64,000 nucleotides of DNA from CASFRF01 sp031549345. Lineage in GTDB: Bacteria; Verrucomicrobiota; Lentisphaeria; Victivallales; Victivallaceae. Shown one piece after another: positions 34,186-43,200 of this stretch. The notes under the pieces were generated by a model. That model did not search any database. It was not told the origin of the DNA and saw only the letters and a program-made list of their open reading frames with translations. Made by a program: the position numbers and the translations under genes. Every line of letters begins with the position of its first letter. The first letter of the stretch is position 1. The DNA lies in the NCBI GenBank assembly GCA_031549345.1, contig JAVBPY010000003.1:434001-498000 (forward strand), read 5' to 3'.

Positions 34186-35883
34186 ATGAAAGAAATCATC
34201 AGTAAATACCGATATCCGACCGCGGTGCCGATCCAAAACAGGCAATGGCCGGACCGTGTCATCACCCATGCCCCACGCTGGGTTTCCGTGGATATGCGCG
34301 ATGGAAACCAGGCGTTTCCGGTTCCCATGAACCCGGAGCAGAAGTTGATCTACTTCAACATGCTCCTCTCCATCGGCTTCAAGGACATTGAAGTGGCGTT
34401 TCCCTCCGCAAGCCAGGACGATTTTGAGCTGGTACGCCGCCTGATCACCGAAAATCTGGTTCCGGACGGCGTCCGCATCTCCGTGCTCACCCAAGCGCGG
34501 CGGCACCTGATCGAGCGCACGGTGGAAAGTATGGCCGGGGTAAAAAACGGTCTGCTCCATTGCTACGTGCCGACGTCCGATCTGCATGGGAAATTCGTTT
34601 TCGGGCGCGAGCGCGAGCAAATCCGCAAGATGACCGTCGAAGGCGTCCGCATCATCCGCGACGAATTGGCCGCGCGCGGCCTGGGGCATGTGGCGTTTGA
34701 GTTTTCGCCGGAGGAGTTTACCGACAGCGACATCAACTTTGTGATCGACCTCTGCGCCGCCGTCAAGGAGGAGTGGGGTCCGGCGCGCAAGGACGATTTT
34801 GTCCTGAATTTGCCGGCCACCGTCGAGCGGCGTCCGCCGAACCACTACGCCGATTTGATCGAATATTTCTGCGGGCAGTACCCGTATATGGGCGAAACCA
34901 CCATCAGTATCCACTCGCACAACGATCAAGGGTGCGCCGTGGCGGCCAGCGAACTGGCGATCCTGGCGGGGGCGACGCGCGTGGAGGGCACCCTCTTCGG
35001 ACATGGAGAGCGCACCGGTAATCTCGATTTGCTGGTTCTGGCATTGAATTTGCATTCGCGGGGGATCGATACGGGGCTGGATTTTTCACAATTGCCCAAA
35101 ATCGGGCGCATTGTGGAGGAGCTCTCGGGGATCGACATCCATCCGCGGCATCCGTATGCGGGCAGTTTGGTGTTCACCGCGTTCTCCGGCTCGCACCAGG
35201 ACGCCATCCGCAAGGGGATGGAGCAGCGCGGCGAAATCACCTCCGCCTTCGAACAGGGGTGGAAGATGCCGTATCTGCACATCGATCCGGCCGACATCGG
35301 GCGCGGATACGAGGATTTGATCCGGGTCAACAGCCAATCGGGGAAAGGCGGAATTGTCTACCTCCTGGAAAAAACATACGGTATTTGTCCTCCGAAAGCG
35401 ATGCATCCGGCGATCGGCGACGCGGTGCAAAAAGTGCTCGACCGCGATGGCGGCGAGCTCTCGGCGGAAAAAATTCATACGATTTTTCGCGACGCGTTCG
35501 TCAACATCGAAGGACCCTACCGAATGAGCGACTACACGCGTGCGACGGTTGTTTCCGGTGAACGCCTCGGCGTGAGCCTGACATTCCACGTCGGCGACGT
35601 TGCGTATGAACTCACGGGGCAGGGGAACGGGCCGCTTTCGGCCGTGGCGCACACGCTGACGGCCTCCGGCCGTCTTCCCGCGTTCAAGCTGGAGGATTTT
35701 TCGCAGCGTTCCATGGGGAACGACGCCGATGCCAAGGCGCTGGCTTTCGTCGGAATCCGCATGGAGGACGACGGCAGCCTGATCTACGGCGCCGGCGAAC
35801 ATTCCAACATCGACCGGGCAGCCATCGCGGCGCTGATAAGCGCCCTGAACCGCATGGCCCGTAAGCGGGAAGGAAAAGCGTAG
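34186..35883 (+). CDS. leuA: 2-isopropylmalate synthase
   Basis: Catalyses the first step of leucine synthesis from 2-ketoisovalerate and acetyl-CoA. The 565-residue length fits the LeuA2 (actinobacterial/fungal-like) group. Motifs include WVSVDMRDGNQA (catalytic Arg/Asp), ETTISIHSHNDQGCAVA with the HxH metal site and GTLFGHGERTGNLDL. A C-terminal LeuA regulatory domain follows (about 430-555), the site of leucine feedback. No other leucine genes are adjacent; dacA follows 2 bp later. The long structured leader suggests expression control. Confidence 0.95.
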   Translation: MKEIISKYRYPTAVPIQNRQWPDRVITHAPRWVSVDMRDGNQAFPVPMNPEQKLIYFNMLLSIGFKDIEVAFPSASQDDFELVRRLITENLVPDGVRISVLTQARRHLIERTVESMAGVKNGLLHCYVPTSDLHGKFVFGREREQIRKMTVEGVRIIRDELAARGLGHVAFEFSPEEFTDSDINFVIDLCAAVKEEWGPARKDDFVLNLPATVERRPPNHYADLIEYFCGQYPYMGETTISIHSHNDQGCAVAASELAILAGATRVEGTLFGHGERTGNLDLLVLALNLHSRGIDTGLDFSQLPKIGRIVEELSGIDIHPRHPYAGSLVFTAFSGSHQDAIRKGMEQRGEITSAFEQGWKMPYLHIDPADIGRGYEDLIRVNSQSGKGGIVYLLEKTYGICPPKAMHPAIGDAVQKVLDRDGGELSAEKIHTIFRDAFVNIEGPYRMSDYTRATVVSGERLGVSLTFHVGDVAYELTGQGNGPLSAVAHTLTASGRLPAFKLEDFSQRSMGNDADAKALAFVGIRMEDDGSLIYGAGEHSNIDRAAIAALISALNRMARKREGKA

Positions 35884-35885
35884 GC

Positions 35886-36953
35886 ATGGCGCGGCAGAAT
35901 TCTCCGGGGAAGCACCGGCTTTTGTTCATCGTTCTGGGGGTTGTCCTCGGGATTCACCTGGCGGTTCTGTTGCCTTTTATGCTCAAAGGATGCGCTCCGG
36001 CGGCGGATCCGGCGCCCGCGCCGGAACCGCCTGTTCAACCGCTCTACCGGGAGCCGAACCCGACGCTTCCGGCTGTTTCCTCCACGGCCCCGTCCGCGCA
36101 CTCCGCCCGGGGCCGTTTTCATGTGGCCTCCGCACTTCCGCGTTTCGGCGCGCCGTTTGATTTTTCCGGCGCGATTCGCGGTGATTTGAAGGAATTGCCG
36201 GGAGCCCGCGCGGCGCGCACGGGGATTATGGTGGACATGAATACACGCAAGGTTTTGTGGGAAAAGGAATCGGATCGCTCCGTGCCCGTTGCGTCCATGG
36301 TGAAAATGATGACGCTTCTCCTGGCTTGCGAGGAGCTGGAATCCAACGCGAAATTGACTTTGGATACGCCTGTTCCTGTTACACAGGCCGCCGCCAAAAT
36401 CGGGGGGAGCCAGATTTGGCTTGACACGCGGGAAACGTTTCCCCTTTCCGATCTTTTAATGGCGGTCGCCATTAAGAGCGCCAACGACGCGGCGTATCAG
36501 GTGGGGGAATTCATCGGCGGCGGCGATATGAACGCTTTTATTGCTCGAATGAACCGCCGCGCGGGCGAATTGGGAATGATCAACACGCGTTTCACCTCCT
36601 GCCACGGCCTTCCGATAGCAGGGACGCCGAACTCGGTGAGTTCCGCCGCGGACATGGTTCGACTGGGAGAGCGTCTTTTGGAGTATCCGCAGCTTATGAC
36701 GTGGGCGGGGACCCAAGTCGCCTACATCCGGGGCGATAAAACCATGCTTTCGAACCACAACAAGCTGGTGCGGCCTCAATACCCCGGCGTGGACGGCCTT
36801 AAGACCGGTTTTATCGACAAGTCCGGCTTTTGCGTAACGGTGAGCGCATTGCGGGACAATCGCCGTATTCTTCTTTGCGTTACCGGATTTTCTTCCGCCA
36901 ACGAGCGCGACGTATTTGCGCGCAAGCTCCTGGATTGGGGCTACGCGCATTGA
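35886..36953 (+). CDS. D-alanyl-D-alanine carboxypeptidase (PBP5-like)
   Basis: Trims peptidoglycan pentapeptides in the periplasm. The 355-residue protein has an N-terminal membrane helix (about 13-33) and a Pro-rich linker. The penicillin-binding motifs follow: SMVK with Ser 137 and Lys 140, SAN in KSANDAAYQ, and KTG in DGLKTGFID. The C-terminal beta domain of E. coli PBP5 is missing and the protein ends soon after the catalytic domain. It sits 2 bp after leuA. Confidence 0.93.
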   Translation: MARQNSPGKHRLLFIVLGVVLGIHLAVLLPFMLKGCAPAADPAPAPEPPVQPLYREPNPTLPAVSSTAPSAHSARGRFHVASALPRFGAPFDFSGAIRGDLKELPGARAARTGIMVDMNTRKVLWEKESDRSVPVASMVKMMTLLLACEELESNAKLTLDTPVPVTQAAAKIGGSQIWLDTRETFPLSDLLMAVAIKSANDAAYQVGEFIGGGDMNAFIARMNRRAGELGMINTRFTSCHGLPIAGTPNSVSSAADMVRLGERLLEYPQLMTWAGTQVAYIRGDKTMLSNHNKLVRPQYPGVDGLKTGFIDKSGFCVTVSALRDNRRILLCVTGFSSANERDVFARKLLDWGYAH

Positions 36954-37031
36954 TGCAAATTCGCATTGCTGCAATGCGTCCCCCAATGTTTTCCCTTCGC
37001 GCAAATTGCATTTAACATAAGGATTCCCACC

Positions 37032-37844
37032 ATGCGTGTATCTGCTGCACAGATTGTTTGCCGCCCCGGCGATGTCGCGGGAAATCTCCGGCAAGTGGAG
37101 ATGTTGAGCCGCGAAGCGGCCAAAGACGGAGCGCGTTTTGTCCTTTTTGCCGAAGGCGCTCTTACCGGGTATGTGTTTACACCGGAGATCCTTGCGTGTG
37201 CGCTCCCGTTTGACGGGGCGGAGGCGCTGTCGCTCTCGGCGCTTTCCGGGGAGCTTGGCATTGGAATCGCCGTCGGAACGTTGGAACGTGAGGCGGCGGG
37301 CTGTCGCTTTGCCCAGTGGGTCTTCCTTCCCGACGGGCGGTCGCTGAGCCAGCATAAACACCGTTTGACCGCCGCCGAGTGCGCCGCGGGCATTCTTCGC
37401 GGCGAACGCGAACGGCGTCTTTTTGTTCTGGACGGCCTGACGTTCGCCGTTCTGATTTGTGCGGACAATCACATTGAAGGGGTGGATGAAGAGCTTCGCG
37501 CCGCGGGGGTGGATATTCTGTGTGCTCCGTGCGCCGGCGGTGGAAAGCGGGAGTGGATGCGCCGCCCGGAGGAGCTCCGGGATCCGGAGGTGTTCCGCGC
37601 CTACGCCGAATGCCTTGCCCGTGTCTGTTTTATCGGCGGCGGTCTTGACCGCAATTTGCGCAACAACTTCGGCGTCATCGCCGTCAACCTTGTCGGCGAC
37701 GATGGGATCGACAGCTTCCACCCCGGCCACAGCTCCATCAGCGATTGCGACGGGCGGCTGGAAGCGCTTTTGCCCGGCGACTACGTGCCTGCCTGGCATC
37801 GTCCGCGTTTGATTTCCGGCGAAATTCTTGCGGGAAAAAAATAA
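37032..37844 (+). CDS. Carbon-nitrogen hydrolase (nitrilase superfamily)
   Basis: The 270-residue protein has the Glu-Lys-Cys triad: Glu 41 in LFAEGALTGY, Lys 109 in QHKHRL and Cys 143 in VLICADNH. The superfamily cleaves amide or nitrile C-N bonds in small molecules; the substrate cannot be deduced. The start at 37032 follows AAGGA. A hairpin CGCATTG/CAATGCG lies in the 78-bp gap after dacA but has no U-run. Confidence 0.85.
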   Translation: MRVSAAQIVCRPGDVAGNLRQVEMLSREAAKDGARFVLFAEGALTGYVFTPEILACALPFDGAEALSLSALSGELGIGIAVGTLEREAAGCRFAQWVFLPDGRSLSQHKHRLTAAECAAGILRGERERRLFVLDGLTFAVLICADNHIEGVDEELRAAGVDILCAPCAGGGKREWMRRPEELRDPEVFRAYAECLARVCFIGGGLDRNLRNNFGVIAVNLVGDDGIDSFHPGHSSISDCDGRLEALLPGDYVPAWHRPRLISGEILAGKK

Positions 37845-37872
37845 GCGCGGGATGGTTTTCACCTCCCCGCGC
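37835..37872 (-). terminator. Terminator of the 80-residue protein gene
   Basis: GCGCGGG (37845-37851) pairs with CCCGCGC (37866-37872). In the minus direction it is followed by UUAUUUUUUU (37844-37835). On the plus strand no U-run follows, so it mainly serves the minus-strand gene. Confidence 0.8.
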
Positions 37873-37895
37873 CTGGAAAGCGTTAAAAAAGAAAA

Positions 37896-38138
37896 TTACT
37901 TCTTCGCGTTTTCGTTCTTCTGGAGAACGCCCGCTTCCAAGAGCTTATCGATGAGCTGCTGCATCGAGTTGAACGCGCCGAGGAAGCCCTGCGGCGGCAT
38001 GATGATGCGTTCGCTGACAACGGGAACCGGCGCCTGGCCGTCTTCGCCGGGCTGGAGGGTCACGAAATCGAAGCGGACCATGTTGCCGGCGAAGTGAATC
38101 TGACCAATGCCGTCGGCGAAAATTTCTTTCTTTTCCAT
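37896..38138 (-). CDS. Small conserved-looking protein, unknown function
   Basis: The 80-residue protein has a beta-type start (GIGQIHFAGNMVRFDFVTL), the segment SERIIMPPQGFLGAFNSMQQLIDKLL and a Lys/Asn tail. The R-I-x-M-x-P-Q-x(n)-L pattern recalls DUF3467-type small proteins, but this is only an impression. It has its own promoter and terminator, so it is a real single gene despite the size. Confidence 0.7.
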   Translation of the reverse strand: MEKKEIFADGIGQIHFAGNMVRFDFVTLQPGEDGQAPVPVVSERIIMPPQGFLGAFNSMQQLIDKLLEAGVLQKNENAKK

Positions 38139-38197
38139 CTTTATACCTTTTCTTAATTTGTTGTGGCGGGAGTCGCATCCGCCCTTCTTTAAGGGGT

Positions 38198-38226
38198 ACT
38201 ATAGCTTTGCTTTTTTGTTCCTGCAA
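38198..38226 (-). promoter_or_regulatory. Promoter of the 80-residue protein gene (minus strand)
   Basis: On the minus strand, TTGCAG (38226-38221), 17 bp, TATAGT (38203-38198). It lies 60 bp upstream of the start. Confidence 0.6.
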
Positions 38227-38319
38227 GCATGGAATGTAAAATATGCGTCAAAAAAGAGCAATTCATCCGATGCGTTTTGTCTTCCGCCAAAAAGGAAATT
38301 AAAAATAGAAAAAAAGGGG

Positions 38320-38348
38320 TTGTATTTGTCGCTTCATAAGGATATATT
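38320..38348 (+). promoter_or_regulatory. Promoter of the lipoprotein gene
   Basis: TTGTAT (38320-38325), 17 bp, TATATT (38343-38348). It lies about 90 bp before the lipoprotein ATG. The rest of the 298-bp gap between the two divergent genes holds nothing else I can support. Confidence 0.5.
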
Positions 38349-38436
38349 TTAACTGGGAATGGTTTTTCAGAAACAAACATAGTGAGCGCGGAGGGTATCG
38401 GCGAATGGTCCGCGCTCCCGGAAGAGGCAGGATGAA

Positions 38437-39219
38437 ATGAACAAGTGCGCGAAGTGGAATATAAGGGTTTTCTCCCTGTTGTTTTCCGGGCTTCTTCTGG
38501 GCGGCTGCGCTCTTCTGGATGCTCCGCCGGAGGAGAAGGAGAGCACGCCGGATTTGACGCTTGCGCAGTTGGAAAAGGAAATGCAGTCCCGGCGCGACCC
38601 GGGTGATATCTTTGACAAGGCGGACACGTTTGTTCAAAAACAGATTGTAACCATCCGCCGGTTTCTGGGCGATCAGCAGTACATCATCGAGGCCCGCTTC
38701 AAGCGTCCCGACAAGTTTTCGCTTCTTACCATCCTGAACAACCGTCCGGCGACCGGATTGATTCTGAACGGGAATTCCGGCTGGCTGATCAACTACCAGC
38801 AACAGAAGGTCGAAGCGCTCGCCGGCACGGAACTGGACCGAATGAAACTCCTCTATCGAATGAGCAACCCGGACAGTTCCTACCGCGACATGTTCGCGCA
38901 GGTTAAGCTGACACTTTGCCGGATTGGGGACGAGGAGTTTTACAAGCTGCATTGTCTTTCGCATCTTCCCGGAAACGAGGTTGATTTGTACATCGGGCGG
39001 AATAATTTTCTTCTGAAGCGGATGCGCACGCGCTACATGCGCGGAAACACGCCCGTGGAGTACGATTCTCAGGTTCTCCGGTACAGTAATTTTGACGGCG
39101 TCCTTGTTCCGGAATTGACCCGCGTCGTGCAAGGCGGCGTGGAGCAGGAGACGCAAGTTGTGGAAAATCGCCTGAACGTTCCCTTGCAGGATGAGGAGTT
39201 CCTGCCGCCGATTTTTTGA
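38437..39219 (+). CDS. Lipoprotein, LolA/LolB-like fold
   Basis: The 260-residue protein has a signal peptide with lipobox LLGGC (Cys about 25). The body starts with a short helix-rich linker, then strands such as YIIEARFKRPDKFSLLTI, GNSGWLINYQQQKVEAL, EVDLYIGRNNFLLKRMRT and FDGVLVPELTRV. This resembles the half-barrel of LolA/LolB or outer-membrane lipoprotein-sorting proteins. A role in lipoprotein or lipid handling is plausible but unproven. Single gene. Confidence 0.7.
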   Translation: MNKCAKWNIRVFSLLFSGLLLGGCALLDAPPEEKESTPDLTLAQLEKEMQSRRDPGDIFDKADTFVQKQIVTIRRFLGDQQYIIEARFKRPDKFSLLTILNNRPATGLILNGNSGWLINYQQQKVEALAGTELDRMKLLYRMSNPDSSYRDMFAQVKLTLCRIGDEEFYKLHCLSHLPGNEVDLYIGRNNFLLKRMRTRYMRGNTPVEYDSQVLRYSNFDGVLVPELTRVVQGGVEQETQVVENRLNVPLQDEEFLPPIF

Positions 39220-39299
39220 TGCGGAGCGGAAAAACGGGGGCGGTTTTGCTCTGAAACCGGTTTTTTTTGCAAAAAAGTGGAATTTCAACGAAACAGAGG

Positions 39300-39328
39300 T
39301 TGACATTTTGCTTTTTTTTTGCTAAACT
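39300..39328 (+). promoter_or_regulatory. Strong promoter of the RRM protein gene
   Basis: TTGACA (39300-39305), 17 bp, TAAACT (39323-39328). Start predicted near 39335, giving a 157-nt leader. Confidence 0.75.
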
Positions 39329-39334
39329 ATTGAA

Positions 39335-39491
39335 AGTTTTGAAAATTTTGTTGGAATGTTCGTGCTCCGAGTGTTTGGTTTCGCGGCAGGAGGATCGGCA
39401 AAATTTCCAGGCAAGTCGGCGGCGGGGTCTTGGCGGTCTTCGCCGCGCTGGCAAAATCTCTTGTAACGATACAGAAAGGGAAGTGTAAGAG
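39335..39491 (+). promoter_or_regulatory. Long 5' leader of the RRM protein gene
   Basis: The 157-nt untranslated leader contains a GC-rich hairpin in which GGCGGCG-type sequence near 39418-39425 can pair with CGCCGC at 39440-39445, closed by CCAG/CTGG. It ends about 40 nt before the AAAGGGAAG ribosome-binding site. Long structured leaders are typical of cold-induced mRNAs. Whether this one responds to temperature is inference. Confidence 0.4.
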
Positions 39492-39863
39492 ATGAACATC
39501 TATGTTGGAAACCTGCCGTACTCTATGACCCAGGATGACCTCAACGATCTTTTTGCTCCGTTCGGCGCGATTGCTTCGGCCCGGATTGTCAACGACCGTG
39601 AAACGGGAAGATCCAAAGGCTTCGGATTCGTCGAAATGAACAACGCGGCCGAGGCGAACCAGGCGATCGAAGCGATGAATAACAAAGAAATCGACGGCCG
39701 CAAGCTGGTTGTCAATGAAGCGCGTCCGCGTGAAGAACGTCCCCAGGGCGGCTTCGGTGGCGGCGAGCGTCGCGGCGGTTTTGGCGGCGGCGGTGATCGT
39801 CGCGGCGGTTTCGGTGGCGGCGGTGATCGTCGCGGCGGAAACGGCGGCGGAAGTCGCTGGTAA
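39492..39863 (+). CDS. RRM RNA-binding protein with Gly/Arg tail
   Basis: The 123-residue protein has one RRM (about 1-80) with RNP2 IYVGNL and RNP1 KGFGFVEM. A tail of GGFGGG-type repeats with Arg pairs follows (about 85-123). Such small RRM/glycine-rich proteins in cyanobacteria and Verrucomicrobia-like phyla are often cold-inducible RNA chaperones. It is a single gene with a strong promoter, long leader and strong terminator. Confidence 0.94.
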   Translation: MNIYVGNLPYSMTQDDLNDLFAPFGAIASARIVNDRETGRSKGFGFVEMNNAAEANQAIEAMNNKEIDGRKLVVNEARPREERPQGGFGGGERRGGFGGGGDRRGGFGGGGDRRGGNGGGSRW

Positions 39864-39878
39864 TCTCTCCGGAGATTT

Positions 39879-39957
39879 CGGAACGCTCCTGAAAATTGGT
39901 CTGCGGCGGGATTCGCCGGGAAAGGCCGGTTTTCCGGAGCGTTTTCGTTTTTTATTT
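39879..39957 (+). terminator. Terminator of the RRM protein gene
   Basis: AACGCTCC (39882-39889) pairs with GGAGCGTT (39936-39943), enclosing further small GC hairpins. A U-rich stretch ends near 39957. Confidence 0.75.
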
Positions 39958-40120
39958 CCTGATGTCCGCTCAATTTTTTCTCATGAACCGAACCGGATAC
40001 GGAGTCGCAATCATACAGTTTGTAAATCCCTCGCCCTTGCTTTTTCAAGGCCGGGTTGGCTCTTTCAGCGGTAAGGAGGCAAAGTGAACCGGGACAGATT
40101 TTTTTGAAGCCTTCGGCGTC

Positions 40121-40174
40121 AAAAAATCAGGCGTATTTATGCAGTTTGTACGCAAACTGCATAAATACGCCTGA
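40121..40174 (-). terminator. Terminator with 22-bp perfect stem
   Basis: Bases 40127-40148 are the exact reverse complement of 40153-40174, with a TACG loop. In the minus direction six U follow (40126-40121), so it can end the big lipoprotein gene at 40208. The stem is much longer than other terminators here. A second hairpin (GA, T-run, GA at 40097-40107 with TCAAAAAATC at 40119-40128) overlaps its edge. Confidence 0.75.
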
Positions 40175-40207
40175 AAATATTTTTCAGAGCGTGATGGCTC
40201 TATCTTT

Positions 40208-43200
40208 TTATTTTACCGTGTAGGCCTCCAGGCGGATCCAGTCGAATTGCAAATTGGACTCCGCTTTCCGGTCCAAACCGAAGGGAGGAGCGGATAAGGT
40301 GATGGTATTCACCTCGCCGGGACGCAGATAGCGGTCGAGCCGAACGCCGATCGGCTGGTTGTTTTCGACGATAAAACCGTCGTGATTGATGTAGAATCCA
40401 TTGATGTTGCTCCCCTGAAAAGAGAGGCGGATTACTTTGCCCGCCCAGTCGGCGGGGATGGCGATCCGGCGCGAGAGGGCGACGGCTTTGCCTTTGCCGG
40501 GGAGTTGCAATTCCCGGCCCGACGGTTCCAGCGTATTTTTGTACACCTCCCAGGGACCGGCCAGGTCAATCACCATTTCCGGCGTCGGCATAGCCCGCAA
40601 AAAGAGCGTGCCGCAGGGACCGAGATTTTTACCCGGCACGGGGGCACACCGAACTTCCATTGCCAGTTCCAAATCCGGCTGATTCATGGTTTCGCGGGGG
40701 AGCTCCAGCATGAACGTTCCTTTATCCTTGCCGATCTCGCGGCCGTTGGCGTACACCGTGGCGGTGTCGAATACACCGCCGACCGGGGCGGACGCAATGC
40801 CGAGGAAGAGGCGTGTTTTACCGTCGCGCCAGTCGGCGGGGAGGGCGATGCGTTTGCGGTAGCGCACTGTTTCGGCCTCCGGCCAGCCGTTGACGATCCA
40901 GGAGCCCATGTTGCCGTTGCGCCACGTGGAGCAATCCGTCGTCAGCCACTTCAAATCTTGCTCCTTCGGGTTGATTTCGACCTGCCAGTTTTCCGAAACA
41001 TCCAGGCCGCGCTCTCCCATTTTCCGTGCGAACGCGTCGACCAGTTTGTGTGCCTCTTTCATCTCCGGACTCTCCGCGGGGGGCAGGGCATACCAGCCGC
41101 GCTCCTGCTCAAGCAACCAGTGGACCGGGCTCTCCAAACCCACATTTTCCCGCACCGCCGCGAATTGGCGGACTTGATAGGGAGAGAATTCGAGTTCGCC
41201 GAGTTCCAGTTTCCCGTCGCGCCAGTGGGTCGGTCGATCGGGAGTGCCTTCGGCTGTCGCCTCGACCAGCCGGACGGGGGAGGGGCGGGCGAAGGCCAGT
41301 TCGGTCTTTACTTGGTCGGAGAGTTTCCATTTGGGGTTGCGGTCCCCCGCCGCGTTGGAAAAGTAAACATCGTACAACCCGTTTTTACTGATTCGCCGAT
41401 CGGCCCAGACCACAGGGTTGCTGGAGAACGACTCGCGGGGAAAGCCGAGTGAATCGAGGAGTTCGCCCAAGCGCTGCTGTCGCTCCGGTGTATTCAGAAA
41501 CTTGCCGGTGATGTCGGCGATCTCAAACAAGAAGGGGCTGCCCATGAAAACGATTTTCCCCTTGCCGAGCGGAAGTTCGGCGATGGCGGCTTTGCCGTCG
41601 CTCCAACTTGCGACTGTCTTCAGCCCGGGGCCGGTGATTGCGATCGCCCCGCTGGTGGTCCGTCCGTCGTGGCGGATCGAACAGCCGTAGGCGCTGATGG
41701 TTTTTCCGCGTAAACTCGGAAAGAGTTTCTCGTCCGGTGTGAAGGCGATCATCCCCTTGGGGTCGCGTTCCTCCACTGCGAGGCCGAGTGCTTTGGCCAA
41801 TGGCCAGCTCGATTGTTCAAATTCCGCATGCTGCCCGGTATGGTGCTGCGTAACAAAGGTGCCGCCCTGTTCGACAAAGCGCTTAACCGCCGCGACGCGC
41901 GCGGAATCCATAACCACTGTGGCGCAATCGAGCAACAATTTCACCTTGGTGTCGGCGAGTCCTTTCACCAGATCGTCGCCATCGACCAATACGGGGATGA
42001 AACCAAGCTCCGGCAGCGGGCCGCGCGCCAGGTCCCAGTTCCAGATTTCACTGCCGCCGGGGCCGAAACGCCAGTCCTGCCCGGTGTCGCGCAGCAATCC
42101 CACGTCGGTACGCGGCAAATTGGTTTTGCCGAAGGTACGCAGAAATGCCTTGCGTTCCTCCCAGTAGCGGCGCACTTCCGGATAGCGGAAGAGTTCCCGC
42201 ACCAGATCGAACACATAGTTGAAATTGTCCTGCGACTCCTGAAAAAGCATTGAGAACTTGTATTGCATGTTCTCCGGCGTGGCCGCCGCGCCGGAGGGCT
42301 CGCTGACGCCGAGGCGATTGCGGAGCTGGGCGTATCCTTTGTAATGCATCGGCCGGTACCATGCGCCCTCGCCGGTTAAACGGGGCTGAAGACCGAGTTT
42401 TTCGGAGGCGTCGAAGAAGTCGGAGAGCCACATGTTCGGCGTCATGACGTCGATCGGCAGATTCGGGTTGCCGCTGCGGAGCGCCCGGGCGAACATTTCG
42501 ACGGTGCGGAATTTTTCGTTCCGCCGGAATTCGTTCCAGTCCATCAAAAGCGCGTTGAGTCCCCGGTCGGCGTACGGATACGGTTCGGCCGCTGCGCCGT
42601 TCAGGAACACCCGTCCGGTGAACGCACCCCCGGCGGAGTGGATGGTAAAATAATTGCGTCCGGGCTTGAGGAATTTGCCGATTTCGACCTCGCTGTGTTC
42701 GTTGCCGACCCAGTGTTCTTTATCGACCAATTTGCGCGCCACCGCGCCGCCGTTGATCCAGATATTCAGTTCCTGGACGCGGGTGTACGGCATCAAATGC
42801 AGCCAGACCTCTTTTTTCCCACGCAGGAAGGAATCGGGAATTTCAATCGAGAACCGGCTCCAGAGGCTCAGCGGATTGCGGTGATTCAGGGGCATCAGCC
42901 GTTGGCTTGAGCGCGGCGCGGCCACCCAGTCGGCATCGTTGAAGTCGATCCGGAAAAATTCCCGCTTTTCGCCGTCGGCGAGTTCCGCCTGGCGCCATTT
43001 CCAATCGATGGCGTCCAAATCGAAGGCCTCGCCGTTCCGGCGGCCGTAGAACCAGGCGTCGTCCGGATACGGAGTTGTTGACCAGCTTTCATAGGAGCCG
43101 GACTTGCCTGTCCAGCGGAGGGAAAGGGCATTCAGCGAATAGCCTTTTTTCTCCTTCAGGAAACGGATGAAATTTTCTTTCGATCCCGGCGGCACCGCAT

